A stretch of 64,000 nucleotides of DNA from the NCBI RefSeq assembly GCF_017377655.1, contig NZ_JAFREL010000020.1:147830-211829 (forward strand). Reading direction: 5' to 3'. The notes under the pieces are model-generated. The model did not search any database. It worked only from the letters and a program-made list of their open reading frames with translations, and was not told where the DNA came from. The stretch comes from Candidatus Enterococcus ferrettii (GTDB taxonomy: Bacteria > Bacillota > Bacilli > Lactobacillales > Enterococcaceae). Within the stretch, counting starts at the first letter, position 1, and each line of letters begins with the position of its first letter. This document shows, in pieces, positions 8,852-16,948 of the stretch. The position numbers and the translations under genes were made by a program.

Positions 8852-9580
8852 TTACTGATAATTCTTTTGCTGATACCCTATGCACTGCTGGTAAAAGGCC
8901 TCACTTAATTGATACCCTTTGCCCCAGTGAGTCAGGATGAGCTTGCCTTCGATACCTTGGGCCTCAAACTTGCGCTTAATCCGGTTAATCATACAGGATA
9001 GCTGACTCATGTTTGATGGGGTTTGTCCTTCTGACCAAATTTTTTCGCATAATTCTTTGCGGGTGATCAGTTCACCTTGAACTTCTATTAATAGCTCCAT
9101 CAATTTGCTTTCTTTACCGGTTAAATCAATGTTCATTGCCTTCCGCTCGTTTGGGCTGTCACCACCTGGAAAAGGTACAATTCTTCCATCCGTGGATTCC
9201 TTTTGAAAGGCACTGGCTTGGGCCTGCGAAAGCTTTTCCCGCAGGTCAAACAATGCTTCATCCTCTAATAAAAAGCCGTGCAGTCCTCGGTTGCTCCAGC
9301 TTGCCTGATCTTCAACTGATGGAAGCAGACCCACCTCTCGCAAAATAGCCACAGGATGGCGGTGGAAGAAATCTACCAGTGCACCGGCTTCCTGATCACA
9401 GATAGTTTTGCTGAAAATGACCGCCTGAAATTGTTGAATCAGTGAAGGTGGCATACCAAAACGTTGGGCTTGATCAACTAGCTGGGCGGAACACCAGACT
9501 TCGTGGTTTAAATTTTGCAGCCTTTCCTGCAAGGATTGATCGGATAAAATATTTTTAGTTAGAAGTAGAACTTGACTCAT
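8852..9580 (-). CDS. Atypical OmpR-like winged-helix regulator (242 aa)
   Basis: The C-terminal ~95 residues are an OmpR/PhoB-type winged helix (LTGKESKLMELLIE, RKELCEKIW, SQLSCMINRIKRKFE, GKGYQL). The N-terminal ~120 residues look like a degenerate receiver: where the phospho-acceptor Asp is expected the sequence is VIFSKT, so it is probably not activated by ordinary phosphorylation. The start is set at 9580 (MSQVLLLTKN), because the longer reading to 9625 overlaps the upstream gene without need. It overlaps the coiled-coil gene end by 26 bases, which makes it part of the pilus operon and a candidate local regulator. OmpR-type proteins bind direct repeats about 11 bases apart, like those at 23671-23700 and 24971-25002. 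Confidence 0.75.
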   Translation of the reverse strand: MSQVLLLTKNILSDQSLQERLQNLNHEVWCSAQLVDQAQRFGMPPSLIQQFQAVIFSKTICDQEAGALVDFFHRHPVAILREVGLLPSVEDQASWSNRGLHGFLLEDEALFDLREKLSQAQASAFQKESTDGRIVPFPGGDSPNERKAMNIDLTGKESKLMELLIEVQGELITRKELCEKIWSEGQTPSNMSQLSCMINRIKRKFEAQGIEGKLILTHWGKGYQLSEAFYQQCIGYQQKNYQ

Positions 9581-10973
9581 GACTATCGCCTTCTCTCGTT
9601 GTGGTTTGCGGTTCTTGGGAAACAATGTCTCGTGCGAATTGATCGACTTTTTCCTGCAGCTGTTGATAGAGCGTTAGGATGTCTTGTTTGGAATTGGTTA
9701 GTTCATTGGCCAATTTTCCCGCCTGCTCTTCCATTATCTGAGCACGCTGCTTGGCCGCGGAAATTAATTGATTGGCTCGCTGCTGGGCCTCTTGAATGGT
9801 CTGATCCCCTTGCTTCTTGGCAGACAGGAGAATTTTGCTAACTTCGGCCTGTTTGGCGGCTGTTTCTTCCTGTAACGCATAAAATTGCTCTTCCATCAGA
9901 TGAGCATGATCCTTTTCTGCCCGGTAGGCAGTCTGAGCATCCGTTACCTGCTGCTCCAATTGCGTGATTTGTTGTTGAAGCTTTTGGGTTGTTTCTTCTT
10001 TTTGCAACAGCTGCTGGCGCTGAGCATGAATCAACTGATCTTTTTCGGTCAGCTGTTTTGCTAAAATAATAGCTTGTTCATCGGCATTCTTAATTTGCTG
10101 ATGCAGTTTGCTGTTTAAAGCTTCTGCCTCTCGCAGTTTGGCTGCATCTTGTGAGACTGTGGTGAACTGTTTTTTCAAGCTTTGGTAAATAGCCTGCTGG
10201 TCTTTTAGTTCTTGCTTTAGCTGTGGAACTTGTTGAGAAAGCGTTTGTTCTTCCTCCACTTGACCCTGCAAGTGAATGATATCGCTATGCGCTCGGTACA
10301 ACGCCTCACTTAGTGCGTCTTTTTCTTCTTTTAGCTGATGCTCTTCTTGCTGAGTCATTTGAGTTTGACTGGTGAGCGCTCGCTGGTTGAGCTGATGGCT
10401 TAACTGATTATTCTGGGCGATCAACGTTTGTCGCTCTTGCGTTAATTTCTCTAATCTTCCTCGTAAGTCTTGGGCATCCTTCGTCAAACGATCTAGTTCA
10501 GCTTTTGGCCGCTGTGCCTGTGCTTGGGCTTGTTTCAAGGCTTCTTCTAATCGTTGTTGTTCCTTTGTTTGTTCTTCGCTGACTGCTGGCTGATTTTCGT
10601 AGCTGGTTAATCGTTCAGTCAGCTGGGTTCTTTCCTTTAGCAGCTGCTCCTTTTGCGCCATCAGCTTTTTCGTTACCGTCGTGATTTCATTTTGCTTGTT
10701 TAACAGCTCCTGCTTGGCTTGTTCCAAGGTAGCCTGCTGTTCTTTGAGCTTTTGGTTTTCTTCTTCCAACGCTCGAGTGGCTGTTTCGTCTTGTTTGGGT
10801 TTTAGTTGATAGACCTTTTGTTCACTTTCTTCCTTTGGTTTAACTGGTGGTTCTTTTTGAGCCAACGGACCCACTCGTTCTTCAATGACTTCATCCGACA
10901 GTTCATTGATTTCGTCTAAAATACTTTTGGTGAAAAACCAGCCGTCCTTTTTCTTTTTGCGTTTTGTCGCCAT
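9555..10973 (-). CDS. Long coiled-coil protein, DivIVA-like C-terminal part (472 aa)
   Basis: A basic N-terminus (KRKKKKDGWFF) and an acidic segment are followed from about residue 65 to 440 by heptad-rich, Gln/Glu/Lys-rich sequence predicting an almost continuous coiled coil. The last ~90 residues (ILLSAKKQGDQTIQEAQQRA, QLISAAKQRAQ) resemble the repeats of DivIVA-type polar scaffolds. There is no signal peptide or membrane helix, so it is cytoplasmic. The ATG at 10973 is preferred because AAAGGA is well spaced for it; the ATG at 10985 would sit directly on that site. It sits in the pilus operon between a two-pass membrane protein and the regulator. A scaffold role that places pilus assembly at a cell site is inference. 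Confidence 0.75.
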   Translation of the reverse strand: MATKRKKKKDGWFFTKSILDEINELSDEVIEERVGPLAQKEPPVKPKEESEQKVYQLKPKQDETATRALEEENQKLKEQQATLEQAKQELLNKQNEITTVTKKLMAQKEQLLKERTQLTERLTSYENQPAVSEEQTKEQQRLEEALKQAQAQAQRPKAELDRLTKDAQDLRGRLEKLTQERQTLIAQNNQLSHQLNQRALTSQTQMTQQEEHQLKEEKDALSEALYRAHSDIIHLQGQVEEEQTLSQQVPQLKQELKDQQAIYQSLKKQFTTVSQDAAKLREAEALNSKLHQQIKNADEQAIILAKQLTEKDQLIHAQRQQLLQKEETTQKLQQQITQLEQQVTDAQTAYRAEKDHAHLMEEQFYALQEETAAKQAEVSKILLSAKKQGDQTIQEAQQRANQLISAAKQRAQIMEEQAGKLANELTNSKQDILTLYQQLQEKVDQFARDIVSQEPQTTTREGDSHESSSTSN

Positions 10974-10974
10974 C

Positions 10975-11742
10975 TTAGTCGTCATCCTTTGCTTTTTTCT
11001 CTACTTCATCTAGTAATTCAAAGGCCTCATCCGCTTCGTTGCGGCCGTAGGTACAGCTATATACGGTCGGGTTATCCGCCTGTGAGGTTTCGTTGATTTG
11101 AAAATGGATTTGGGTCAGCTGTGTCACCGCTTCAGCTTCTTTGACAAAGGTCGTCATGTTTTTGCGAATTGTGTCTTCGCTAGCAGAGGTGCTGACATCC
11201 CCTACTAATGAAAGACTCAGGGTTTTCGTCGGTACATCGATCGAAAGAACCAATGTTGATAAGCCAAAGTAAGGAACAATCTGTTGACTCAACCCCTGTT
11301 CAATTTCCGATTGCAGCGAAGCATTGCCATTAGCTTTGAACAGCTGGTACCAGGAATAATCTGCCAAACCGATGCCTTCTTCTGGATAGTTCTTCACTGG
11401 AATCTTGGTAATCAGCTGCTTTTGTTCCCGCTTCAAGGAGAAGGTCTCGTCTTTTAGCGTCTCGCTTTGGGCTCGCAAGGTTTCTACTTTTCCTTCGGTT
11501 TGAAACAAGGAAAGAGTGACACATAGGACGGTTGCCCCAATAAGCAGACCATTGATTAGTAAAATATGAACATGCTTTTCTTGTTCCTTTTGCTTAATCA
11601 GGTGCAGCTTTCGTCGGGCTTTTTCAGATAGCTGACTGGACTGCTCAACCTGTCGAATCCGGTAATGAATTAGGAAACGGTACCCGCTCAGGCCTAAGAT
11701 CAGTAGTACAAATAAGACACTGAGGACATTTAGTATGAACAT
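10975..11742 (-). CDS. Two-pass membrane protein with extracellular domain, unknown (255 aa)
   Basis: Transmembrane segments lie at about residues 4-24 and 60-80, with a basic cytoplasmic loop (KARRKLHLIKQKEQEKHVH) between them. A short coiled coil follows (about 85-112), then a ~140-residue domain that by topology lies outside the cell. The last residues are acidic (KKAKDDD). The gene starts 15 bases after the signal peptidase gene with an AAGGAAGGAG site and abuts the coiled-coil gene. I do not recognise the family. Its position suggests a membrane component linking the cytoplasmic coiled-coil protein to surface assembly. Confidence 0.75.
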   Translation of the reverse strand: MFILNVLSVLFVLLILGLSGYRFLIHYRIRQVEQSSQLSEKARRKLHLIKQKEQEKHVHILLINGLLIGATVLCVTLSLFQTEGKVETLRAQSETLKDETFSLKREQKQLITKIPVKNYPEEGIGLADYSWYQLFKANGNASLQSEIEQGLSQQIVPYFGLSTLVLSIDVPTKTLSLSLVGDVSTSASEDTIRKNMTTFVKEAEAVTQLTQIHFQINETSQADNPTVYSCTYGRNEADEAFELLDEVEKKAKDDD

Positions 11743-11757
11743 GCTGGGACTCCTTCC

Positions 11758-12300
11758 TTAATTAATGGGCCCAAATTCTGAGAATGGATAGACCCTGTAT
11801 TGAACCTTGCCTTCCACCTTCTCAGCATCCACCCACCCAAAGGAACGACTGTCCTTTGATACTGCAGTATGATCGCCAATCACAAAATAATGATGGGGTG
11901 GAATCGTGGCATCCTTTTTCAGTTCTCGAGCAGTTTTAGGTTCTAGGTCAAAGGTGTAGGTGGTCGTAAATCCTTCGTCACCAATGCTTAGAATCAATCG
12001 ATTTCCTTGCACCAAAACCGAATCCCCTGGTAAACCAATCACTCGTTTCACAAACATGCCTTCTTCTTCCGAAACAGAAAACCCAATGACTGAATAGCGG
12101 ACAATTGGTGAACGTTTGTTTAGCAGCACCCGATCCCCATCCTGCAGGGATTCCTGCATCGAAGTTCCTGCGACGGGATGGATCAGGTAGTTGCTATGCA
12201 CCCAACTGAATAGGATGATTAACATAGCCACAAAGAGAGCACTTTTAACTAGCACTTTTAACCAGTGAATCGAGAGTTGCCGCTTTCGACGAGTACTCAT
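11758..12300 (-). CDS. Signal peptidase I, type S26 (180 aa)
   Basis: One N-terminal transmembrane helix (about residues 17-34) is followed by the conserved boxes of bacterial signal peptidase I: GTSMQESL with nucleophile Ser47, DRVLLNK, VKRVIGLPGD with general base Lys85, and the GDHTAVSKDSRSFG box. The length is typical for Gram-positive enzymes. Its ATG overlaps the stop of the GH73/CHAP gene (ATGA). Placement inside the pilus operon suggests it processes the pilins or other exported proteins of this cluster, as dedicated SipA/LepA-type peptidases do in streptococcal pilus loci. It is a Ser/Lys enzyme, not a SipW-type Ser/His one. Confidence 0.92.
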   Translation of the reverse strand: MSTRRKRQLSIHWLKVLVKSALFVAMLIILFSWVHSNYLIHPVAGTSMQESLQDGDRVLLNKRSPIVRYSVIGFSVSEEEGMFVKRVIGLPGDSVLVQGNRLILSIGDEGFTTTYTFDLEPKTARELKKDATIPPHHYFVIGDHTAVSKDSRSFGWVDAEKVEGKVQYRVYPFSEFGPIN

Positions 12301-14426
12301 TTCGGCTTGATGTAGGAAACCAGATTGGATTTCGCCAGATCATTGGAAATGACACGGTAAGAAATAGTGGTTCCCCCAACGACGTTTCCTTCGGAGATCA
12401 AGATTCCTTCATCCGTCACAGCCTCCACAAAAGCCACATGGCCATAACGTGGATCAGAGCCTGCCGTTCCCGGTGTAAAGGAAACTAGATAGCCAGCCTT
12501 TGGTGTTTGTGTTACTTCATACCCTAGTGCTCGTCCCTTGGTTCCCCATTCACCGCCGTTGCCCATAAAATCATCCACCTGTCCACCTAATTGAGTCACT
12601 CGGTTAAAGGCATACCAGGTACATTGGCCGACCAGATACGACCCAGATACGTTATAGTTTTTCCCATCATAATCTTTCAACTTCATCTTTTTACGATATT
12701 CAGCTGGAATCGACTCCTTACCTTGTAAAACAGCACTAGTACTGCCGCTTTCTGGCAAAGGATCATCATAAAGTGTCAGGTGATACGCCGCAATAATTGA
12801 ACTAATTTTTTTGTGATAGGAAGTGTCTGTCGCATACTTTCCAGTTAGCGCTTGAGCTGCTCGTAAATAGTTCTTGGACTCTGACCGCCAAACTTCTTGG
12901 TAATAAGCGGGATTTCCCCAAATTCCTTCGCGAATCAGTGAGACATAATCACCTAATGATTCTGCGTAGCTTGGATAGCGGCGAAAGGCGGCCGAAATCG
13001 TGTAGAGTTCTCCGTTGCCCCGATCTTCTTGGGTGGGCAAACTAACCGATTGACCACCATAGCTGCCCTTCACCCCAAACAGATTGTAATTGGGTGCAAC
13101 CGATAAACCGCTGGTACCTGACCCACTTTCTAAAATGGCTTGGGCAATCATAACAGAGGCAAACACATCGTATTTCAGTCCTAGTTTTTGCGCATCGACT
13201 GCCACCTGATCAATAAACTGTTGGGTTTGATCGTTGGTATCAATCGCAAAGGAAGCGGGATAAGATTGTTCTACCTCTTCGGCATAGGTTGTTTTGGTTC
13301 GATTCATCGGTCGTTTGCCGGATCTAGTTTCTTCTTCACGTTCAGATAGGAGTGCAATTGCCACTTCTTGTTTGGTTTCTTTTTCTTCGTTTTCTTCTGA
13401 AATTTCTACCTCTTTTTCCTGAACCGTCAGGTAATGATCTTCTCCCAGATACAAACCGATGATGCGGTTATCTACTATTAAAAGATCTCCTGGTTGCAGG
13501 TTTTTTTCTTCAATTGCTTGTAACGATTCTTCTTCTAAATTTTCGTTAAATAGCTGACTGAACAGCCCTTTGACGAATTCTTGAACCGTATAATCTTCTT
13601 CCTTTTCTCCTAATTGTTTTAAGCCTTCATAAATCAGAACGCCCTGCTTTGGATCGCTAAAGGAGGAAAGCAACGGCAATTCGTACCCATTAAAATCTGA
13701 CTCCGCGACCTGGCTTACTCGCAAGCTTTCGTCCAACTCTACTTCCCGATTGCCTAACGGATTACTTGAGCCAATCGTTGGCAAAGGTGCGGCTGGAACT
13801 ATGGCTGATGGTTGTGCGGGAAAGCTGGCAATCACTGGTTCGCTGGCAGCTGGTGGCGAAGCAGGTGTTAGCTCCTGAGGTTCAGGTATTTGTTCTTCTA
13901 CTGGTGGTTCTGTTGAAGAGTTCGTTGTGCTTTCCGAGGAGCCAATCGATTCTTGACTAGAACTGCTGCTCGAAGAACTTTCTTCGGTCTGGCTCTGTGA
14001 CGTACTAGTTTCTGTTGTACTTGAAGTCGTGCTCGTTTCGCTCGTCGTACTTGTCTCGGTGGTACTCTCAGACAAAGTGGTCGTACTCGTTTCCGTCGAA
14101 CTTTCTTCTATTAAACTCTCACTTGTGCTGCTTTCTTCTGAGACAGAAGTTTCCTCCATGACTTGTGTTTCAGAAGAAATCGTTTCGGTTTCTGCAGGTA
14201 CTTCAGACGCTACAACTTCTTGAACTGGTTCTACCGGCACAGCTTCCATCACTTCTGGCGGCAGGTCATTGATGGGCTCGGAAGGAACCGTCGTTTCTGT
14301 AGTGGTTTGACTGCTGGTACTTTCCGTCAGCTCATTGCTGGCCTTTAAGCTGCGGTTTGTGGAAATACTAAACACGGTAATAATACCCAGCACCAGCAGT
14401 CCACTGCCTAACATGAGTTTCTTCAT
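12297..14426 (-). CDS. Bifunctional wall hydrolase: GH73 glucosaminidase plus CHAP (709 aa)
   Basis: Residues 1-29 are a signal sequence or membrane anchor. A long Ser/Thr/Glu/Pro-rich spacer follows to about 215, then an acidic middle region. A GH73-type N-acetylglucosaminidase domain spans about 395-555 (QAILESGSGTSGLS with catalytic Glu near 433, NYNLFGVKG, FRRYPS). A C-terminal CHAP amidase/endopeptidase domain spans about 595-709, with Cys602 in GQCTWYAF and His663 in YGHVAF. The two activities cut glycan and peptide parts of peptidoglycan. It lies 10 bases after the sortase gene and overlaps the signal peptidase gene by 4. In this operon it may open the wall locally for pilus or adhesin passage, as lytic enzymes do in conjugation systems; that role is inference. 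Confidence 0.88.
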   Translation of the reverse strand: MKKLMLGSGLLVLGIITVFSISTNRSLKASNELTESTSSQTTTETTVPSEPINDLPPEVMEAVPVEPVQEVVASEVPAETETISSETQVMEETSVSEESSTSESLIEESSTETSTTTLSESTTETSTTSETSTTSSTTETSTSQSQTEESSSSSSSSQESIGSSESTTNSSTEPPVEEQIPEPQELTPASPPAASEPVIASFPAQPSAIVPAAPLPTIGSSNPLGNREVELDESLRVSQVAESDFNGYELPLLSSFSDPKQGVLIYEGLKQLGEKEEDYTVQEFVKGLFSQLFNENLEEESLQAIEEKNLQPGDLLIVDNRIIGLYLGEDHYLTVQEKEVEISEENEEKETKQEVAIALLSEREEETRSGKRPMNRTKTTYAEEVEQSYPASFAIDTNDQTQQFIDQVAVDAQKLGLKYDVFASVMIAQAILESGSGTSGLSVAPNYNLFGVKGSYGGQSVSLPTQEDRGNGELYTISAAFRRYPSYAESLGDYVSLIREGIWGNPAYYQEVWRSESKNYLRAAQALTGKYATDTSYHKKISSIIAAYHLTLYDDPLPESGSTSAVLQGKESIPAEYRKKMKLKDYDGKNYNVSGSYLVGQCTWYAFNRVTQLGGQVDDFMGNGGEWGTKGRALGYEVTQTPKAGYLVSFTPGTAGSDPRYGHVAFVEAVTDEGILISEGNVVGGTTISYRVISNDLAKSNLVSYIKPK

Positions 14427-14436
14427 GGATTTCCTC

Positions 14437-16191
14437 CTAACGAATCAAGCTGAAAAATAAAATCGGCAATAACATCAATAAAAATAAAGGCACAATCGTC
14501 TGCATTGGATCAGAAATAATCCGAGCAGCGATAGTCATACTGGTCTTAGTCACTTGCGGCACGGGGTCAGCTTGCAGCAGCTCACCGTTTTTGATGGTGC
14601 CGTCTTTTTTTATTCCTAATTCTTTGAGCTGTTGGCCGTTCGCTTCTGACAATGGTTCTTGTTTGACTAATTTGCCTTGTACTACACGACGATAAATGGT
14701 TCCGATATCCCCTTCGCATCGTAGCAGCGTGATTATCGGCGTTTGGTTGGCTGAACCTTCTTCCACATACGACACTTCGGTATCTTGAATGGTTTTGTTT
14801 ACGGTGACTTCGTAATGAAAAATGCTTTTGAAGTCGGTGGCATAGATCGTATCTTTTTCATTTAAGTTTTGAATCCTATGTAACAACAGATCCTGGTCGA
14901 AAATATTGTGGGACAGCAGCACATAATTGCTTTTACCTAATTGCTGGTCGGCTTGATAAGTGGCTGCCCCGGTCAATAAATTCTGATTGGCTAAGCCTGC
15001 CAAAATCGGCAGATTGATATCAACCTTAGGAATGACCAGCTTGCCAATTCCCCATTGGTTGGTGGTATCCTGCAACTTATTTTTAGCCTTGGCATAATCG
15101 GCAATGTTCACACTGGCGATTTGTTTTTCACCATAGTTGGCTTGACCAATTTTGTCTAGGCTGTACTCAGCCAGCTCGAACTGAGCGCCAATCGAAACCT
15201 CGGTCATTGCCGTCTCTTCCTGCATTTGAGTGTAGCCATAAATGGCGAAGCCAATCGTGGTCAGCATCGCAAAGAACAAGAGAAAGAAATAGGCCCGCGT
15301 CACCCAGAACAATTGCCGTAATCGTTTCGCCGCTTTGACATAGACTTTTACATCTTTGGAACGCAGGCGCTTCAATTGGTACCGATAGATCGCCATTAGC
15401 AGAATGAATAACAAGACATTAAAAGCTAACGTGGCCAACACCATATTTTGATAGCTGAAGGCATTGCGCTTCTTGACGTTCTTTTTGATTGCTTGTTTGT
15501 AAGGAATGCGATGACCTGTCACTAGCAACCGATAGGTATTAATCCCAGGTGGCGTACAGGTCAACAAAGTCACCTTATCCTTACCTGGTTGAACCTTGAT
15601 CTTATCCGCTTCACTGGGCAGAATTTCCTCAAAGGAATCAATCTCATAGGCCAATCGCTTCCCGAGAATATTAATATAGAAGACATCGCCTTCGGTTAGG
15701 TTGCGAATATCGGTAAAAAGCACCTGATTTTTCACGCCGCTATGGCCAGTAATCACCGCTCGCGTGTTTTTCCCACCAACTGGAATCGAGGTGGATTCGA
15801 TATGGCCTAAGCCTTTGTCCAAGGTTTGATAAGAGGTGCCATGATAAAATGGCATCTTCTCAATATCAATCGCCGGGATATCAATCGTCCCCATCGTGTC
15901 TCCCACGTCGGCGATATTCTTATACGCCATCGGTTCGGGATTCTCGCCGAGTTGCTTTTGGTAAATGTAGCGATTATACTCTTTCGCTAGCTGCCACTGG
16001 TGGGTGATTTCTTCTTGGCTCATGCGTTTTAAGACTTGGTCGTACTTGGCAGTGGCCTCGCTGCGCTCCCGATTGGCTAAGTAATTGCCAACAATCGGAT
16101 ACAATAGGATGATGACACCAATGACAATCATGACAATGGCAAAGATCATTAAAAAGGAATGGTTTTTCTTTTGTTGTTTTCCTTGAAGCAT
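14437..16191 (-). CDS. Tandem sortase: class C domain fused to a second, class A-like domain (584 aa)
   Basis: Two complete sortase catalytic domains occur in one protein. Domain 1 (about 85-235) is class C: MGTIDIPAI, YHGTSYQTL, VITGH with His150, TLLTCTPPG with Cys212, and Arg221 in NTYRLLVTGHR. Domain 2 (about 380-510) is class A-like: IGKLVIPKV, VLLSH with His428, ITLLRC with Cys492, and Arg501 in TIYRRVVQG. Hydrophobic segments at about 12-33, 248-270, 298-318 and 557-583 put both domains outside the cell. Family logic suggests domain 1 polymerises pilins and domain 2 attaches the pilus base to the wall. The normal class C lid motif (Asp-Pro-aromatic) is not evident. The gene follows the basal pilin gene after a hairpin. 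Confidence 0.93.
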   Translation of the reverse strand: MLQGKQQKKNHSFLMIFAIVMIVIGVIILLYPIVGNYLANRERSEATAKYDQVLKRMSQEEITHQWQLAKEYNRYIYQKQLGENPEPMAYKNIADVGDTMGTIDIPAIDIEKMPFYHGTSYQTLDKGLGHIESTSIPVGGKNTRAVITGHSGVKNQVLFTDIRNLTEGDVFYINILGKRLAYEIDSFEEILPSEADKIKVQPGKDKVTLLTCTPPGINTYRLLVTGHRIPYKQAIKKNVKKRNAFSYQNMVLATLAFNVLLFILLMAIYRYQLKRLRSKDVKVYVKAAKRLRQLFWVTRAYFFLLFFAMLTTIGFAIYGYTQMQEETAMTEVSIGAQFELAEYSLDKIGQANYGEKQIASVNIADYAKAKNKLQDTTNQWGIGKLVIPKVDINLPILAGLANQNLLTGAATYQADQQLGKSNYVLLSHNIFDQDLLLHRIQNLNEKDTIYATDFKSIFHYEVTVNKTIQDTEVSYVEEGSANQTPIITLLRCEGDIGTIYRRVVQGKLVKQEPLSEANGQQLKELGIKKDGTIKNGELLQADPVPQVTKTSMTIAARIISDPMQTIVPLFLLMLLPILFFSLIR

Positions 16192-16227
16192 CCCTTTTTC
16201 TCCTCTCGTTCCCGCTTATTGAAAAGA

Positions 16228-16253
16228 AAGAGCAACTCAGACGAGTCACTCTT
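16228..16253 (-). terminator. Hairpin between pilin genes and sortase gene, probable attenuator
   Basis: AAGAGTGACTC and GAGTTGCTCTT (minus strand) form an 11-pair stem with two wobbles and a 4-base loop, followed by TCTTTTC. It starts 3 bases after the basal pilin stop. The weak T-run suggests partial termination, which would make structural subunits more abundant than the sortase and downstream enzymes, or an mRNA-stabilising 3' hairpin. Confidence 0.55.
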
Positions 16254-16255
16254 GT

Positions 16256-16948
16256 CTAAAAATGATGCTTCTTGGTTCGCATAAAGTAGCCGCCAATCGC
16301 GCCCATTACCACAATCAACGCTAATATCAGATACAATGACTGCATCGTACCTAGGGTGCCGCTAGTTTGCGGCAACCGTTTGTTGGCAGCGGTGGCTTCT
16401 GCGGCAGTTGGGTTGGCTGGATCTTTTTCCTTCGTTCCTGAAGTGCCCGGCAAAATCTGCACACTAGACTTCGGATACAGATACACATCGGACAAGGCTT
16501 CACCCGTCCGTTGCGGCAATGGCAGTTCAAAAGTAACTGGCTCCATCACTTGGCGTAACGTGTCCGTGGCTTTTTCACTAACGCGATACGTTCCTGCAAC
16601 TAGATTTCCCACGCGGGCACTCCCTTGATCGTCTGTTGTGATAGTGGCAGAAAAAGCATCCACCCCTTCCACCGGGCGAAACTCGCTGGTCCCTTCCATT
16701 GGGGAGACCCGGACAATTTCATAAGTGATACCGGATAAAGGATCTAGCTGATTTCCTTCAGCATCGGTGACCTTTTCTGCCTTCGTCCCATCTTGAGGAA
16801 CATCTTCAGATAAGGTCACTCCTTCCGCCAGCTTGTACTTTTGGATCGTAATGCTATAGCCCGCTTCTTCTGCCGCAACTGATTGCGGCAGAAGAACAAC
16901 ACTGACTAACAAAGAAAGCAGCAAGCAAATCGTTCGTATCTTTTTCAT
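16256..16948 (-). CDS. Small basal-type pilin with LPxTS sorting motifs (230 aa)
   Basis: A signal peptide (1-26, ending SVAAEE) precedes a single Cna-B/prealbumin-like domain (about 30-160) with a pilin-type lysine in YLYPK (Lys160). The C-terminus has a sorting region, membrane helix (about 203-222) and basic tail. The motif is LPQTSG (192-197), with Ser where Gly is usual. A second LPGTSG lies at 166-171. The size, position next to the sortase and LYPK motif fit a basal pilin that ends the fibre and links it to peptidoglycan. Its ATG overlaps the adhesin stop by 4 bases. The motif differs from the LPFTG of the other two subunits, which may direct it to a different sortase domain. Confidence 0.85.
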   Translation of the reverse strand: MKKIRTICLLLSLLVSVVLLPQSVAAEEAGYSITIQKYKLAEGVTLSEDVPQDGTKAEKVTDAEGNQLDPLSGITYEIVRVSPMEGTSEFRPVEGVDAFSATITTDDQGSARVGNLVAGTYRVSEKATDTLRQVMEPVTFELPLPQRTGEALSDVYLYPKSSVQILPGTSGTKEKDPANPTAAEATAANKRLPQTSGTLGTMQSLYLILALIVVMGAIGGYFMRTKKHHF

